DNA from: Salinimicrobium catena
GTDB taxonomy: Bacteria > Bacteroidota > Bacteroidia > Flavobacteriales > Flavobacteriaceae
Assembly: GCF_900102915.1 (NCBI RefSeq)
Contig: NZ_FNGG01000002.1
Span: 335,047 to 399,046 of the forward strand
Direction: 5' to 3'
Length of the DNA stretch: 64,000 bases
Every line of letters starts with the position of its first letter. The first letter of the stretch is position 1. A model generated the notes under the pieces. The model saw nothing but the letters and a program-made list of their open reading frames with translations, searched no databases and had not been told where the DNA came from. Shown here piece after piece: positions 24,992 through 34,454 of this stretch. The position numbers and the translations under genes are program-made.

Positions 24992-26287
24992 ATGGAATCA
25001 AAGAAGATCGCCGTTATCGGCCTTGGTTATGTGGGGCTGCCTTTGGCTCGCCTATTTGCCACCAAATATCCTGTTGTGGGATTTGATATAAATAAAAGAA
25101 GAATTGAAGAGCTTCGGGAGGGTAAGGATACAACCTTAGAAGTTGAAAATGATGTTTTGCAGTCGGTTTTGTTGCAGTCAAACCCTTTAGGTGCTGAAAA
25201 TGCTGAAAGCGGATTATTCTGTACAGATCAGTTGGATGATATTAAAGACTGCAACTACTATGTCATCACTGTGCCTACACCGGTAGATAAAAATAACCGG
25301 CCAGATCTTACTCCGCTTTACAAATCCAGTGAAAGTGTAGGTAAGGTGCTTAAAAAAGGAGATATCGTGATCTATGAATCTACTGTGTTTCCTGGCGCTA
25401 CCGAAGATGAATGCGTACCTGTGCTGGAGAAGAGCAGCGGCTTAAAATATAATGAAGACTTTTTTGTAGGCTATTCTCCTGAAAGAATTAATCCGGGAGA
25501 TAAAGAGCATACTGTAGAAAAGATCCTGAAAGTTACGGCAGGCTCCACTCCTGAAGTGGGACAGAAAGTAAACGAACTTTACGCATCTGTGATCACTGCC
25601 GGGACCCATTTGGCACCAACTATTAAAGTTGCTGAAGCAGCAAAAGTTATCGAAAACTCTCAGAGGGATATAAATATTGCCTTTGTCAATGAGCTGGCAA
25701 AGATCTTTAATATGCTTGATATTGATACCCAGGATGTTTTAGAAGCGGCGGGAACAAAATGGAATTTTTTACCTTTTAAACCAGGATTAGTTGGAGGGCA
25801 TTGTATAGGAGTAGATCCCTATTACCTGGCTCAGAAGGCTCAGGAAATAGGATATCATCCTGAAATTATCCTGGCCGGGAGAAGAATGAATGACAGTATG
25901 GGACACTACGTAAGCAGTGAAATAGTGAAGCTTATGCTGAAAAATGACATGAAAGTAAAAGGCTCAAAAGTTCTTGTTTTGGGAATAACCTTTAAGGAGA
26001 ATTGCCCCGATGTCAGAAACACAAAAGTGGTAGATGTGGTAAAACATCTCAAAGAGTATGGCACTAATGTAACAATATATGATCCCTTAGCTAGTCCTGC
26101 AGAAGTTGAACACGAGTACGGTCTAAAAACGGTAATTAAAATACCTGAGGATAAATTTGATGCGGTAGTCTTGGCTGTTGCCCATAATGAATTCCTGGAA
26201 ATGGATCTGGAAGTCTTAAAAAATCAGAAAACAGTGATATATGACGTCAAAGGTGTCTTAAAAGACAGGTGTGATAAAAAACTTTAA
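24992..26287 (+). CDS. UDP-N-acetylhexosamine 6-dehydrogenase (WbpO/TviB type)
   Basis: 431 residues. NAD-dependent two-step oxidation of a UDP-HexNAc to the uronic acid. Rossmann motif [10 protein letters not shown] at the N-terminus, [17 protein letters not shown], the substrate-binding [21 protein letters not shown], and the catalytic cysteine in [11 protein letters not shown]. These blocks are typical of TviB/WbpO rather than of UDP-glucose dehydrogenase. Coupled to the epimerase upstream, as in the Vi antigen pathway, which suggests a GalNAcA residue in the polymer. Confidence 0.88.
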   Translation: MESKKIAVIGLGYVGLPLARLFATKYPVVGFDINKRRIEELREGKDTTLEVENDVLQSVLLQSNPLGAENAESGLFCTDQLDDIKDCNYYVITVPTPVDKNNRPDLTPLYKSSESVGKVLKKGDIVIYESTVFPGATEDECVPVLEKSSGLKYNEDFFVGYSPERINPGDKEHTVEKILKVTAGSTPEVGQKVNELYASVITAGTHLAPTIKVAEAAKVIENSQRDINIAFVNELAKIFNMLDIDTQDVLEAAGTKWNFLPFKPGLVGGHCIGVDPYYLAQKAQEIGYHPEIILAGRRMNDSMGHYVSSEIVKLMLKNDMKVKGSKVLVLGITFKENCPDVRNTKVVDVVKHLKEYGTNVTIYDPLASPAEVEHEYGLKTVIKIPEDKFDAVVLAVAHNEFLEMDLEVLKNQKTVIYDVKGVLKDRCDKKL

Positions 26288-26299
26288 AAGAAGCATTTC

Positions 26300-27694
26300 A
26301 TGAAAATTAAAAATATTTGCTGTATTGGAGCTGGTTATGTTGGAGGGCCAACTATGGCTGTCATTGCGCAAAAATGCCCAAAAGTAAAGGTTACCGTAGT
26401 TGATATTAATGAGCAAAGGATCCAGCTATGGAATGATCCCGATGTGAATAATATTCCTGTTTACGAACCCGGCCTTTCCGAAATTGTTGAAGAAGCCCGG
26501 GGCAGAAATCTGTTCTTTTCCACCGATGTTGAAAAGGCGATAGATGAGGCCGACATGATATTCATTTCTGTCAATACCCCTACAAAAACCTACGGAATCG
26601 GGAAAGGTATGGCCGCAGATCTTAAGTGGATCGAACTCTGTGCACGACAAATCGCTGAAGTATCAAAATCTGATAAAATTGTTATTGAAAAATCCACTTT
26701 ACCGGTACGTACGGCGGCTGCTTTGAAAGACATCCTGGATAGTACGGGGAATGGAGTAAAATTTCAGATCCTTTCCAATCCCGAGTTTCTTGCTGAAGGA
26801 ACAGCCGTGGAAGATCTTAGGAATCCGGACAGGGTATTGATTGGTGGGGACATTGATTCTGAAGAAGGAAGGGAAGCTATGGATGCATTGGTGAATATCT
26901 ATGCTTCCTGGGTGCCCAAGGAAAAGATCCTTACTACCAATGTATGGTCTTCAGAACTTTCTAAACTAACGGCAAATGCCTTTTTAGCTCAAAGAGTTTC
27001 TTCGATCAATGCCATTTCTGAACTCTGTGAAAAGACCGGTGCCGACGTGAATGAAGTAGCAAAGGCCGTTGGAATGGACAGCAGAGTGGGACCCAAGTTT
27101 CTAAAAGCCTCTGTGGGCTTTGGAGGATCTTGTTTTCAAAAAGATATTCTTAATCTTGTTTATATCGCACGAAGCTTCAACCTGCAGGAAGTAGCCGATT
27201 ATTGGGAGCAGGTGATCATCATGAACGATCATCAGAAAAGGCGTTTTGCAGCCAACATGGTCAGGACCATGTACAATACAGTGGCAGATAAGAAGATCGC
27301 TATTCTGGGATGGGCTTTTAAGAAAGATACGAACGATACCAGGGAGTCTGCAGCCATTTATGTAGCCGATTACCTGCTGAATGAGCAGGCAGAGATCCTG
27401 GTGTACGACCCGAAGGTAACTGCAGAACAGATCTATTCCGACCTCGATTACCTTGGCAGCCGAAGCAATGATGCTAACAGGCAGGCCGTTACTGTAGTGA
27501 ACGATCCTATGCAGGCATGTAAAGGCGCACACGCTATAGCGGTGCTGACAGAATGGGATGAATTCAGACAGCTGGACTGGCAAGAGGTTTATGATAATAT
27601 GCTCAAACCTGCATTCTTGTTTGATGGAAGGCGATTGCTTCGCCCAGATACAAAAAGAGAAATAGGATTTGAATTTTACGCGATAGGAAACTAA
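26300..27694 (+). CDS. UDP-glucose 6-dehydrogenase, eukaryote-like type
   Basis: 464 residues, the length of animal/plant-type UGDH. Oxidises UDP-glucose to UDP-glucuronate. Blocks [44 protein letters not shown] and the catalytic-cysteine motif [14 protein letters not shown] are characteristic of the long, eukaryote-like subgroup. It lies 12 bases after the UDP-HexNAc dehydrogenase, so the locus has two different uronic acid routes. Confidence 0.9.
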   Translation: MKIKNICCIGAGYVGGPTMAVIAQKCPKVKVTVVDINEQRIQLWNDPDVNNIPVYEPGLSEIVEEARGRNLFFSTDVEKAIDEADMIFISVNTPTKTYGIGKGMAADLKWIELCARQIAEVSKSDKIVIEKSTLPVRTAAALKDILDSTGNGVKFQILSNPEFLAEGTAVEDLRNPDRVLIGGDIDSEEGREAMDALVNIYASWVPKEKILTTNVWSSELSKLTANAFLAQRVSSINAISELCEKTGADVNEVAKAVGMDSRVGPKFLKASVGFGGSCFQKDILNLVYIARSFNLQEVADYWEQVIIMNDHQKRRFAANMVRTMYNTVADKKIAILGWAFKKDTNDTRESAAIYVADYLLNEQAEILVYDPKVTAEQIYSDLDYLGSRSNDANRQAVTVVNDPMQACKGAHAIAVLTEWDEFRQLDWQEVYDNMLKPAFLFDGRRLLRPDTKREIGFEFYAIGN

Positions 27695-27732
27695 CAACAA
27701 CTCATTTCCCCTGCTGAGATAATACACAATAG

Positions 27733-28965
27733 ATGAACTCAGAAAAAAGATCTGATACTGCAATTTTTATAATGCCGCGTTCAAGTAGTTCCTGGGAAGG
27801 TTCTGAGGCGTTGTGGATAACAGCAGCAGGGTGGGCTTCGGCAGCAAAAAGAAAATTTGGTAATGCTATTGTTGTTACCTCTGACAGGATTGCAGAACCT
27901 AGTGAGGTTTGGAATTACCCTCTAAACCAGAAATCCGGCAGGCAGGTGGCAAAAAGAAGATACTCTTATTTTCCTTCTTTTTGCAGGACATTATTTAACG
28001 ATCTGGTTGTTTGCAAAAATCTGATGGATTGGAAATTACTTAAAAGTGATCTTCTTCAGGGTAAAAATCCGGCATTTGTTTGGGAGAAGCATGATCTATT
28101 TTTTGGACCCGGAAAGAAATTATCGCAAAAATTAAATGTACCTCTTATCAGTTATGTTCATGCCCCGGTAGTATGGGAAGCTTCAAAATGGGGGGTGAAA
28201 AGATATTGGTGGGGAAAGTGGCTCGAAAGATTAGAGGCCCAGAGTCTTAGAAAAGCGGACCTGGTAGCAGTGGTTTCCGAAGAAGTAAAGGAGAAGGTAA
28301 TGACAATGGGAGTAGCTGAAGAAAAGATACTGATCTCTCCCATGGCCGTTGAGCCTCAGCTTTTTTCAGAAAATAAACAACTCTCCCAGGAAATCAATGA
28401 AGCCTATAAACTGAAAGATAAGTTCGTTATTGGATGGACCGGAAGTTTTCGTAAGTTTCATGGTCTTGACCACGTGATCAAAGCTTTTAAAAAGGTCTCA
28501 GACAAACATCCTCATACTATTTTAATGCTGGTAGGAGATGGTGCGGAACGTCAAAATTCTGAGAGGCTTGTAAAAAAGTTAGGGATACATGATAAAGTGA
28601 TCTTTACCGGGAGGTTAAAGTTTTTAGAGATCCCTCAGTATATTTCACTGTTTGACGTCGCAGTTGTCAGCGCAAGGAGTGGTGAGGGTTTTCATTATTC
28701 TCCTTTAAAGTTGAGGGAGTATATGGCTGCAGGTAAAGCAGTGTTGGCGCCTAATGCTGGGGAGATCCCTTCTACCTTTCAGGATGAACAAAATGTGAAG
28801 TTATTTAATGCAGGAAATATTGAGAGTCTTAAAAACGGAATGTTGTTCCTCATTGAGAATGATGATAAAAAACAGGAAATAGCGCAGAATGGAAAACAGA
28901 AGATCCTTGGTTCAGGAACCTGGGAGCAGGAACTGGAAAAGGCTATGAACTTTTTAGATATTTAA
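27733..28965 (+). CDS. Glycosyltransferase family 4
   Basis: 410 residues, GT-B fold. The C-terminal nucleotide-sugar part has IGWTGSFRKFHGLDHVIKAF, LVGDGAERQ and the acidic EX7E-type site in GEGFHYSPLKLREYMAAGK. The N-terminal acceptor half shows SSSWEGSEALWITAAGWA. Retaining transferase acting at the cytoplasmic face. The donor sugar cannot be read. It ends 4 bases before cysQ. Confidence 0.85.
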   Translation: MNSEKRSDTAIFIMPRSSSSWEGSEALWITAAGWASAAKRKFGNAIVVTSDRIAEPSEVWNYPLNQKSGRQVAKRRYSYFPSFCRTLFNDLVVCKNLMDWKLLKSDLLQGKNPAFVWEKHDLFFGPGKKLSQKLNVPLISYVHAPVVWEASKWGVKRYWWGKWLERLEAQSLRKADLVAVVSEEVKEKVMTMGVAEEKILISPMAVEPQLFSENKQLSQEINEAYKLKDKFVIGWTGSFRKFHGLDHVIKAFKKVSDKHPHTILMLVGDGAERQNSERLVKKLGIHDKVIFTGRLKFLEIPQYISLFDVAVVSARSGEGFHYSPLKLREYMAAGKAVLAPNAGEIPSTFQDEQNVKLFNAGNIESLKNGMLFLIENDDKKQEIAQNGKQKILGSGTWEQELEKAMNFLDI

Positions 28966-28969
28966 GGTT

Positions 28970-29776
28970 ATGAGAGAGAAGCTTAAAACAGCTATTGAAG
29001 CATCTGTGGCCGCGGGAAAAGCGATTATGGAAATATACAGGAATGATGATTTTGGAGTAGAAAATAAAGAAGATGATTCCCCCTTGACTCTGGCCGATAA
29101 AAAGGCCAATGAGATCATCAATGAATTTCTTGTTCCGCATGCAATACCCATTATCAGTGAAGAGAATAAACAAATAGACTACGAGGAAAGAAAGATCTGG
29201 ACACAGTGCTGGATCGTAGACCCGTTGGATGGTACAAAAGAATTCATTAAAAAGAATGATGAATTCACGGTCAATATAGCTTTTGTTGAAAAAGGTAAAC
29301 CTGAACTGGGGGTTATTTTTGCACCTGCATTGAATACCTTGTATTTTGCTGTGGTTTCAGAATCAAAAGCCTTTAAGTATATTATTTCTGAAACAGGGGT
29401 GTCTGCAGAAGAAGTTTTGGATACGGCGGAAGAGATAAATCCCGCGGCTTCCAAAGGTGAGCGCCTAAAAGTGGTAGGCAGTAGATCTCATATGAATGAG
29501 GATACCCAAAGATATATTGAAGATCTTAAACAAACCTACGGAGAAGAAATTGAGATAGTTTCCCGAGGTAGCTCTTTAAAATTTTGTCTCGTGGCCGAAG
29601 GTAATGCTCATATTTACCCGCGATTTGCGCCCACCATGGAATGGGATACGGCAGCAGGCCATGCTATTTGTGAAGCCGTAGGTTTGAAATGTGTTTTCAA
29701 GGAAACAGGGGAACCTATGACCTATAATCGGGAGGATCTTTTGAATGGCCATTTTTCAGTTTCTTATGAAGGATAA
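28970..29776 (+). CDS. cysQ: 3'(2'),5'-bisphosphate nucleotidase
   Basis: 268 residues. Hydrolyses 3'-phosphoadenosine-5'-phosphate (PAP), the product left after sulfotransferase reactions, to AMP. Inositol-phosphatase-fold metal sites are present: ISEEN, the WIVDPLDGTKEFI motif and WDTAAGHAICEAVG. It heads the PAPS module and directly follows a glycosyltransferase gene; PAP removal keeps sulfotransferases from product inhibition. It overlaps the DUF2061 gene. Confidence 0.92.
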   Translation: MREKLKTAIEASVAAGKAIMEIYRNDDFGVENKEDDSPLTLADKKANEIINEFLVPHAIPIISEENKQIDYEERKIWTQCWIVDPLDGTKEFIKKNDEFTVNIAFVEKGKPELGVIFAPALNTLYFAVVSESKAFKYIISETGVSAEEVLDTAEEINPAASKGERLKVVGSRSHMNEDTQRYIEDLKQTYGEEIEIVSRGSSLKFCLVAEGNAHIYPRFAPTMEWDTAAGHAICEAVGLKCVFKETGEPMTYNREDLLNGHFSVSYEG

Positions 29777-30260
29777 AACCTACAAGAGACATATTGCCAA
29801 AGCCATTACCTGGAGAACTGTAGGTACTCTGGATACTATTGTCCTGGCCTGGCTGATCTCAGGAAATCCCTATACCGGCCTTAAAGTTGGAATTTCTGAA
29901 GTGATTACTAAAATGGTCCTTTACTATCTCCACGAAAGGGTATGGTTTAAAGTTAAAATGGGTGTTAAAAGGAATGGTGATGACAGTAAAAAACGACACC
30001 TTGCGAAAACTTTCACCTGGAGGTTCGTCGGAACTCTGGATACCATGATCCTTGCCTGGATCATTTCGGGAAGTCCTTTAACGGGTTTCAAAATTGGTGC
30101 GGCCGAAGTGGTAACCAAAATGATACTATATTATCTGCACGAGCGCACCTGGTATAAAATCGATTTTGGTTTACCGAACAGGAAAAGGAAGAAAAAAGAG
30201 AATGAAGCCGAGCCTCAGGTGGGCACTGTAAAGAATGAAAAGATCATCGAACAGGAATAA
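29766..30260 (+). CDS. Tandem DUF2061 membrane protein
   Basis: 164 residues from the ATG at 29766; an earlier ATG at 29745 would lengthen the overlap with cysQ from 11 to 32 bases and is possible. Two copies of DUF2061 lie in tandem: KRHIAKAITWRTVGTLDTIV and RHLAKTFTWRFVGTLDTMIL each start a unit with two membrane segments and end in YYLHERVWFK or YYLHERTWYK. A charged tail follows (NRKRKKKENEAEP). The family recurs beside sulfate-activation genes; sulfate uptake is a possible role but is not shown. Confidence 0.82.
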   Translation: MKDKTYKRHIAKAITWRTVGTLDTIVLAWLISGNPYTGLKVGISEVITKMVLYYLHERVWFKVKMGVKRNGDDSKKRHLAKTFTWRFVGTLDTMILAWIISGSPLTGFKIGAAEVVTKMILYYLHERTWYKIDFGLPNRKRKKKENEAEPQVGTVKNEKIIEQE

Positions 30261-30293
30261 GAAGAGGTAAGTCTTTTAAGAAAAAATAAAAAT

Positions 30294-30890
30294 TTGAAGA
30301 ATATCATTAAACATACCTACCATGTATCCAGGGAAGACCGGAACAGCCAAAACGGGCATAACTCTTTTGTGATCTGGTTTACAGGATTGTCAGGTTCAGG
30401 AAAGTCAACTATTGCCAATCAACTGGAAAAAAAACTTTTTGATCTCGGGGTTAAAACCTATTCCCTGGATGGGGATAATATTAGAAGTGGATTGAACAAA
30501 GGTTTGTCGTTCACCGAGGAAGACAGGACAGAGAATAACAGAAGGATCGCCGAGGTTGCCAAACTTTTTATGGATGCCGGGCTGGTAACTATAACAGCCT
30601 TTATTTCTCCTCTTGCAGAAGACCGGGAGAAGGCGAAGGAAGTAATTGGAGATGAGGATTTTATCGAAGTATTCGTAAATACCCCGCTGGAAGTTTGTGA
30701 AGAAAGGGATGTAAAAGGCCTGTATAAAAAGGCAAGGCAGGGGGAAATCAAAAATTTCACGGGAATTTCTTCGCCTTATGAAGCCCCCGTAAATCCTGAT
30801 ATTGAAATTAAAACTGAAAATGAAAGTATCGAGGAATCGGTGGAAAGGATTTTTCAGGTTCTAAAAGGAAAACTAGCATACAATGAGTAA
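30294..30890 (+). CDS. cysC: Adenylyl-sulfate kinase (APS kinase)
   Basis: 198 residues, starting with TTG at 30294; no in-frame ATG stands near the family's usual start, and the N-terminal HTYHVSREDRNSQNGHNSFV fits the family. Phosphorylates APS to PAPS. P-loop GLSGSGKST, DGDNIRSGLNKGLSF, EDRTENNRRIAEVAKLF and the NFTGISSPYEAP lid are all seen. It overlaps cysD by 8 bases, which suggests tight co-translation. Confidence 0.94.
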   Translation: MKNIIKHTYHVSREDRNSQNGHNSFVIWFTGLSGSGKSTIANQLEKKLFDLGVKTYSLDGDNIRSGLNKGLSFTEEDRTENNRRIAEVAKLFMDAGLVTITAFISPLAEDREKAKEVIGDEDFIEVFVNTPLEVCEERDVKGLYKKARQGEIKNFTGISSPYEAPVNPDIEIKTENESIEESVERIFQVLKGKLAYNE

Positions 30891-31788
30891 ATATTTTTTG
30901 AACTATCTAGATGAGCTGGAGTCTGAAGCGATCTATATCCTTAGAGAAGTTTGGGCTCAATTTGAAAATCCGGTCATTTTGTTTTCGGGTGGGAAGGATT
31001 CCATTTTGGTCACTCATCTGGCTAAAAAAGCATTCTATCCGGCGAAGATCCCCTTTGCCCTGATGCATGTGGATACCGGACATAACTTTCCTGAAACCAT
31101 TAAGTTCAGGGATGATCTTATTAAAGAATTAGGAGTAAAACTTATTGTAGGATCTGTTCAGGAGTCTATTGACAACGGAAGAGTATCCGAGGAAAAAGGA
31201 AAAAATGCGACAAGAAATGCTCTGCAGATAACCACCTTGCTTGATGCGATAGAAGAAAACAAGATTGATTGCGCCATTGGTGGGGGAAGAAGAGATGAAG
31301 AAAAGGCCAGGGCCAAAGAACGCTTCTTTTCACATCGAAATGATTTTGGGGAATGGGATCCCAAAAATCAGCGGCCTGAGCTGTGGAACCTTCTTAACGG
31401 GAAACACTTTGAAGGAGAGCATTTTCGGGCATTTCCTATCAGTAACTGGACAGAAATGGATGTCTGGAACTATATTAAAAGAGAAAACATTCAAATTCCA
31501 TCCCTGTACTTTGCTCACGAAAGAGAAGTGGTGTGGAGAAACAATTCCTGGATTCCTACTTCAGAATTTCTGAATTTAGAAGAAGGAGAGGAGATCCATA
31601 AGAAGAAGATCCGTTTTAGAACTTTAGGAGATATTACTATCACCGGCGGAATTGAATCTGATGCAGATACTCTTGGGAAGATAGTTGAGGAGGTATCGGC
31701 AATGAGAAAAACCGAAAGAGGGGATCGTTCAGATGATAAACGTTCCGAAACTGCAATGGAAGACCGAAAAAAACAAGGGTACTTCTAA
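30883..31788 (+). CDS. cysD: Sulfate adenylyltransferase subunit 2
   Basis: 301 residues. Catalytic adenylyltransferase subunit that makes APS from ATP and sulfate together with CysN. PP-loop FSGGKDSI near the N-terminus, HVDTGHNFPETI, GGGRRDEEKARAKERFFS and the C-terminal arginine-rich end fit CysD throughout. Follows cysC with overlap and precedes cysN by 50 bases. Confidence 0.95.
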   Translation: MSKYFLNYLDELESEAIYILREVWAQFENPVILFSGGKDSILVTHLAKKAFYPAKIPFALMHVDTGHNFPETIKFRDDLIKELGVKLIVGSVQESIDNGRVSEEKGKNATRNALQITTLLDAIEENKIDCAIGGGRRDEEKARAKERFFSHRNDFGEWDPKNQRPELWNLLNGKHFEGEHFRAFPISNWTEMDVWNYIKRENIQIPSLYFAHEREVVWRNNSWIPTSEFLNLEEGEEIHKKKIRFRTLGDITITGGIESDADTLGKIVEEVSAMRKTERGDRSDDKRSETAMEDRKKQGYF

Positions 31789-31838
31789 AATCCTATTTCT
31801 ATCAGACTTTTATTATACAAGAATAGCATACAATCACC

Positions 31839-33095
31839 ATGGAAATAAATAACAACCAACTCTTAAGATTCACAACTGCAGGTAGTGTAGATGATGGAAA
31901 AAGCACCCTTATCGGAAGGCTTTTATACGATTCGAAATCCATTTTTGAAGATCAACTGGACTCCGTAACGGCAACCAGTGCCAAAAAAGGGCACGATGGT
32001 GTGGACCTGGCCCTGTTTACTGATGGCCTTAGAGATGAAAGAGAGCAAGGGATCACTATAGATGTTGCTTACAGGTACTTTACCACCCCAAAAAGAAAGT
32101 TCATCATAGCCGATACTCCCGGGCATATTCAATACACCAGGAACATGGTGACCGGAGCATCTACGGCCAATGCCGCCGTGATTCTCATAGATGCCCGTCA
32201 CGGAGTTATTGAACAGACCAAGAGACACTCATTCATAGCCTCTTTGTTGAACATTCCACACCTGATTGTGTGCATCAATAAAATGGACCTGGTTGATTAT
32301 TCTGAAGATGTATATAATGATATCATTGGGCAGTTCGAGGAATTCTCCTCTAAACTGTTAGTGAAAGACGTTAGGTTTATACCTATTAGTGCCTTAAATG
32401 GAGACAATGTGGTCAACCGGTCAGTGAATATGGACTGGTACCAGGGAGGTACTTTACTGAACATTCTGGAAACCCTGCACATAAGCAGTGATATCAATAA
32501 AATTGATGCCCGTTTCCCCGTGCAGACGGTATTAAGGCCTCAAAGTGAGAAGCATAGGGATTATCGCGGATACGCGGGTAGGGTCGCTAGTGGAATTTAC
32601 AGACTTGGTGATGAAGTTGCGGTCCTGCCATCTGGCTTTACTTCTAAAATTCGTTCAATAAATGCCGGAGAGACTGAAGTGCAGGAAGCCTTTGCACCCA
32701 TGTCTGTAGCGATCACTTTAGACGATGATATTGATGTTAGCAGGGGAGATATGATCGTGAAAACAAATAATCAGCCGGAGAGTTCACAGGAATTTGATAT
32801 AATGTTATGCTGGTTGAACAATGAGCCTGCCAAACCTCGAGCCAAATACACGATCATGCATACCTCTAACGAACAGAGAGCGATGATCAAGGACGTGGTT
32901 TACAAGGTTGATATCAACACCTATAATCGAATTACCGATGACAAGGATCTCAGCATGAATGATATTGGTCGCGTCAAGATTCGATGTACCCGTCCTTTAA
33001 TGACCGATGCTTACCGGGACAATAGAAATACGGGAAGTATAATTTTAATTGATGAAAATACCAATGAAACCGTGGCGGCGGGGATGATTGTGTGA
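31839..33095 (+). CDS. cysN: Sulfate adenylyltransferase subunit 1 (GTPase)
   Basis: 418 residues. Elongation-factor-like GTPase that drives APS formation. G1 GSVDDGKSTLIGRLL, G3 DTPGHIQYTRNM and G4 NKMD are intact. It ends after the beta-barrel domains, with no fused APS kinase, consistent with a separate cysC. Last gene of the PAPS module; 36 bases later the acyltransferase/sulfotransferase fusion gene begins. Confidence 0.95.
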   Translation: MEINNNQLLRFTTAGSVDDGKSTLIGRLLYDSKSIFEDQLDSVTATSAKKGHDGVDLALFTDGLRDEREQGITIDVAYRYFTTPKRKFIIADTPGHIQYTRNMVTGASTANAAVILIDARHGVIEQTKRHSFIASLLNIPHLIVCINKMDLVDYSEDVYNDIIGQFEEFSSKLLVKDVRFIPISALNGDNVVNRSVNMDWYQGGTLLNILETLHISSDINKIDARFPVQTVLRPQSEKHRDYRGYAGRVASGIYRLGDEVAVLPSGFTSKIRSINAGETEVQEAFAPMSVAITLDDDIDVSRGDMIVKTNNQPESSQEFDIMLCWLNNEPAKPRAKYTIMHTSNEQRAMIKDVVYKVDINTYNRITDDKDLSMNDIGRVKIRCTRPLMTDAYRDNRNTGSIILIDENTNETVAAGMIV

Positions 33096-33131
33096 TCATT
33101 TCAAAGGTAATCGATCAAAAATTAGCTCCAT

Positions 33132-34451
33132 TTGAAAGGTATAATTAATAAAGGTTTGTTTTTTCTCTATGAGACTTATAAAAATAGACAAAGGTCTTTG
33201 GAGAAAAAATATGTCTATAAAAAATATCAAAAATCCATTGGTTACATGGGGAAGGAAGTATTTTTCAATGGGCTGATTAACCTTATTTTTCCTGAAGGCC
33301 TATCTTTAGGGAATAACGTTCACATTGGGAAAAATGCTCATTTTGACTGCAGAGGTGGAGTTGTTATTGGTGATCATACCCATATAAGTAGGAATGTTAC
33401 GATTTATTCAACTAATCATGATTACGAGGGTGACTTAATTCCTTACAACAGTGACCTTATTTGCAACAGTGTAATTATTGGAAAAGGGGTGTGGATAGGT
33501 ATGAATGTTTCCATTTTACCTGGAGTTAAAATAGGTGATGGGGCTATAATTGCAATGGGATCTGTCATTTCAAAAGATGTACCTGCTGGTAAGATTGCAG
33601 TTTCTAACCAGCAAAGATTAGTTGCTGAAAGAAATATAGATTCCTTTGATCAAAAATTAAAAACAACAAAAGTTGGCGGTAGATCTGGGTATCCGGTCAG
33701 CTCCAATTGGGTTTCTGAAAAATGTACTATTCAAGAAAAATATGAATCAACACCACAAAATGTGATATTCATATTTTCTACAAGCAGCTATAAAAGTTTA
33801 AAATTTGTTAGCAGCGCTGATAAGGTTGAATTTACCAAAGAAATTTTTTCGACCCAGTTGAGTACTTTGTGTGTTCAATATCTAAGAGGATTGATAACAA
33901 AATTAGAAGCGGAAGATGATTTAAGGAAACTTTACTCCAGTATTTCTGTTGCCAACCGGAATGAAAAATTCATTGAGTTTCACTCCACTTCAATTCCATT
34001 ATTATCCTTGTTTTTAGAAGTGTTCCCAGATGCCAAGTTTGTTTGGTTTGTTGAGCATCCCCGATTAGTGAATGAGAGTTACCCAAAAATTCATAATGAG
34101 TACTTAAGTAGGGCTACCGTCTATGAAAGCTATTGTGAAATCAATGGTTTGGAGAAAAGTGAAATTGAAAATTCGAATAAATCAGTTGAGGAATTACGAT
34201 TTTGGAAAAGGTGGAATTCGATAATTTATGGTTCATTTCAACAAATTCCACCATCGCATAAATTCCTATTAAAATCATCTCAAAATTCAGATTTAAAAGA
34301 ATTCGGGAAATTTTTACAGCTCGACATTAAAATATCTGGACCTGATTTTTATAGAAAAGAATCACAATTTGACGGAGATAACACTATGGATTTAAAAGAA
34401 TATAATCAGGCCTATGATCAATTTGTAGCTTCAGAAAAATTGTCTTCTTAA
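33132..34451 (+). CDS. Hexapeptide acyltransferase fused to a degenerate sulfotransferase-like domain
   Basis: 439 residues. Residues ~40-160 are a left-handed beta-helix acyltransferase of the maltose/serine-acetyltransferase type with the catalytic-type H96 in STNHDYEG and repeats such as VVIGDHTHIS, VIIGKGVWIG and VKIGDGAII. Residues ~205-430 align in layout with the sulfotransferase half of the protein at 35893: FIFSTSSYKSLKF takes the place of the PAPS loop FSTGRSGSNAIE, and WFVEHPRLVNES takes the place of WLIRSPGSFLKS. Loss of the loop's basic and serine residues and of the arginine suggests this half no longer binds PAPS in the usual way. It starts right after cysN. Target group in the polymer unknown. 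Confidence 0.72.
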   Translation: MKGIINKGLFFLYETYKNRQRSLEKKYVYKKYQKSIGYMGKEVFFNGLINLIFPEGLSLGNNVHIGKNAHFDCRGGVVIGDHTHISRNVTIYSTNHDYEGDLIPYNSDLICNSVIIGKGVWIGMNVSILPGVKIGDGAIIAMGSVISKDVPAGKIAVSNQQRLVAERNIDSFDQKLKTTKVGGRSGYPVSSNWVSEKCTIQEKYESTPQNVIFIFSTSSYKSLKFVSSADKVEFTKEIFSTQLSTLCVQYLRGLITKLEAEDDLRKLYSSISVANRNEKFIEFHSTSIPLLSLFLEVFPDAKFVWFVEHPRLVNESYPKIHNEYLSRATVYESYCEINGLEKSEIENSNKSVEELRFWKRWNSIIYGSFQQIPPSHKFLLKSSQNSDLKEFGKFLQLDIKISGPDFYRKESQFDGDNTMDLKEYNQAYDQFVASEKLSS

Positions 34452-34454
34452 AAC

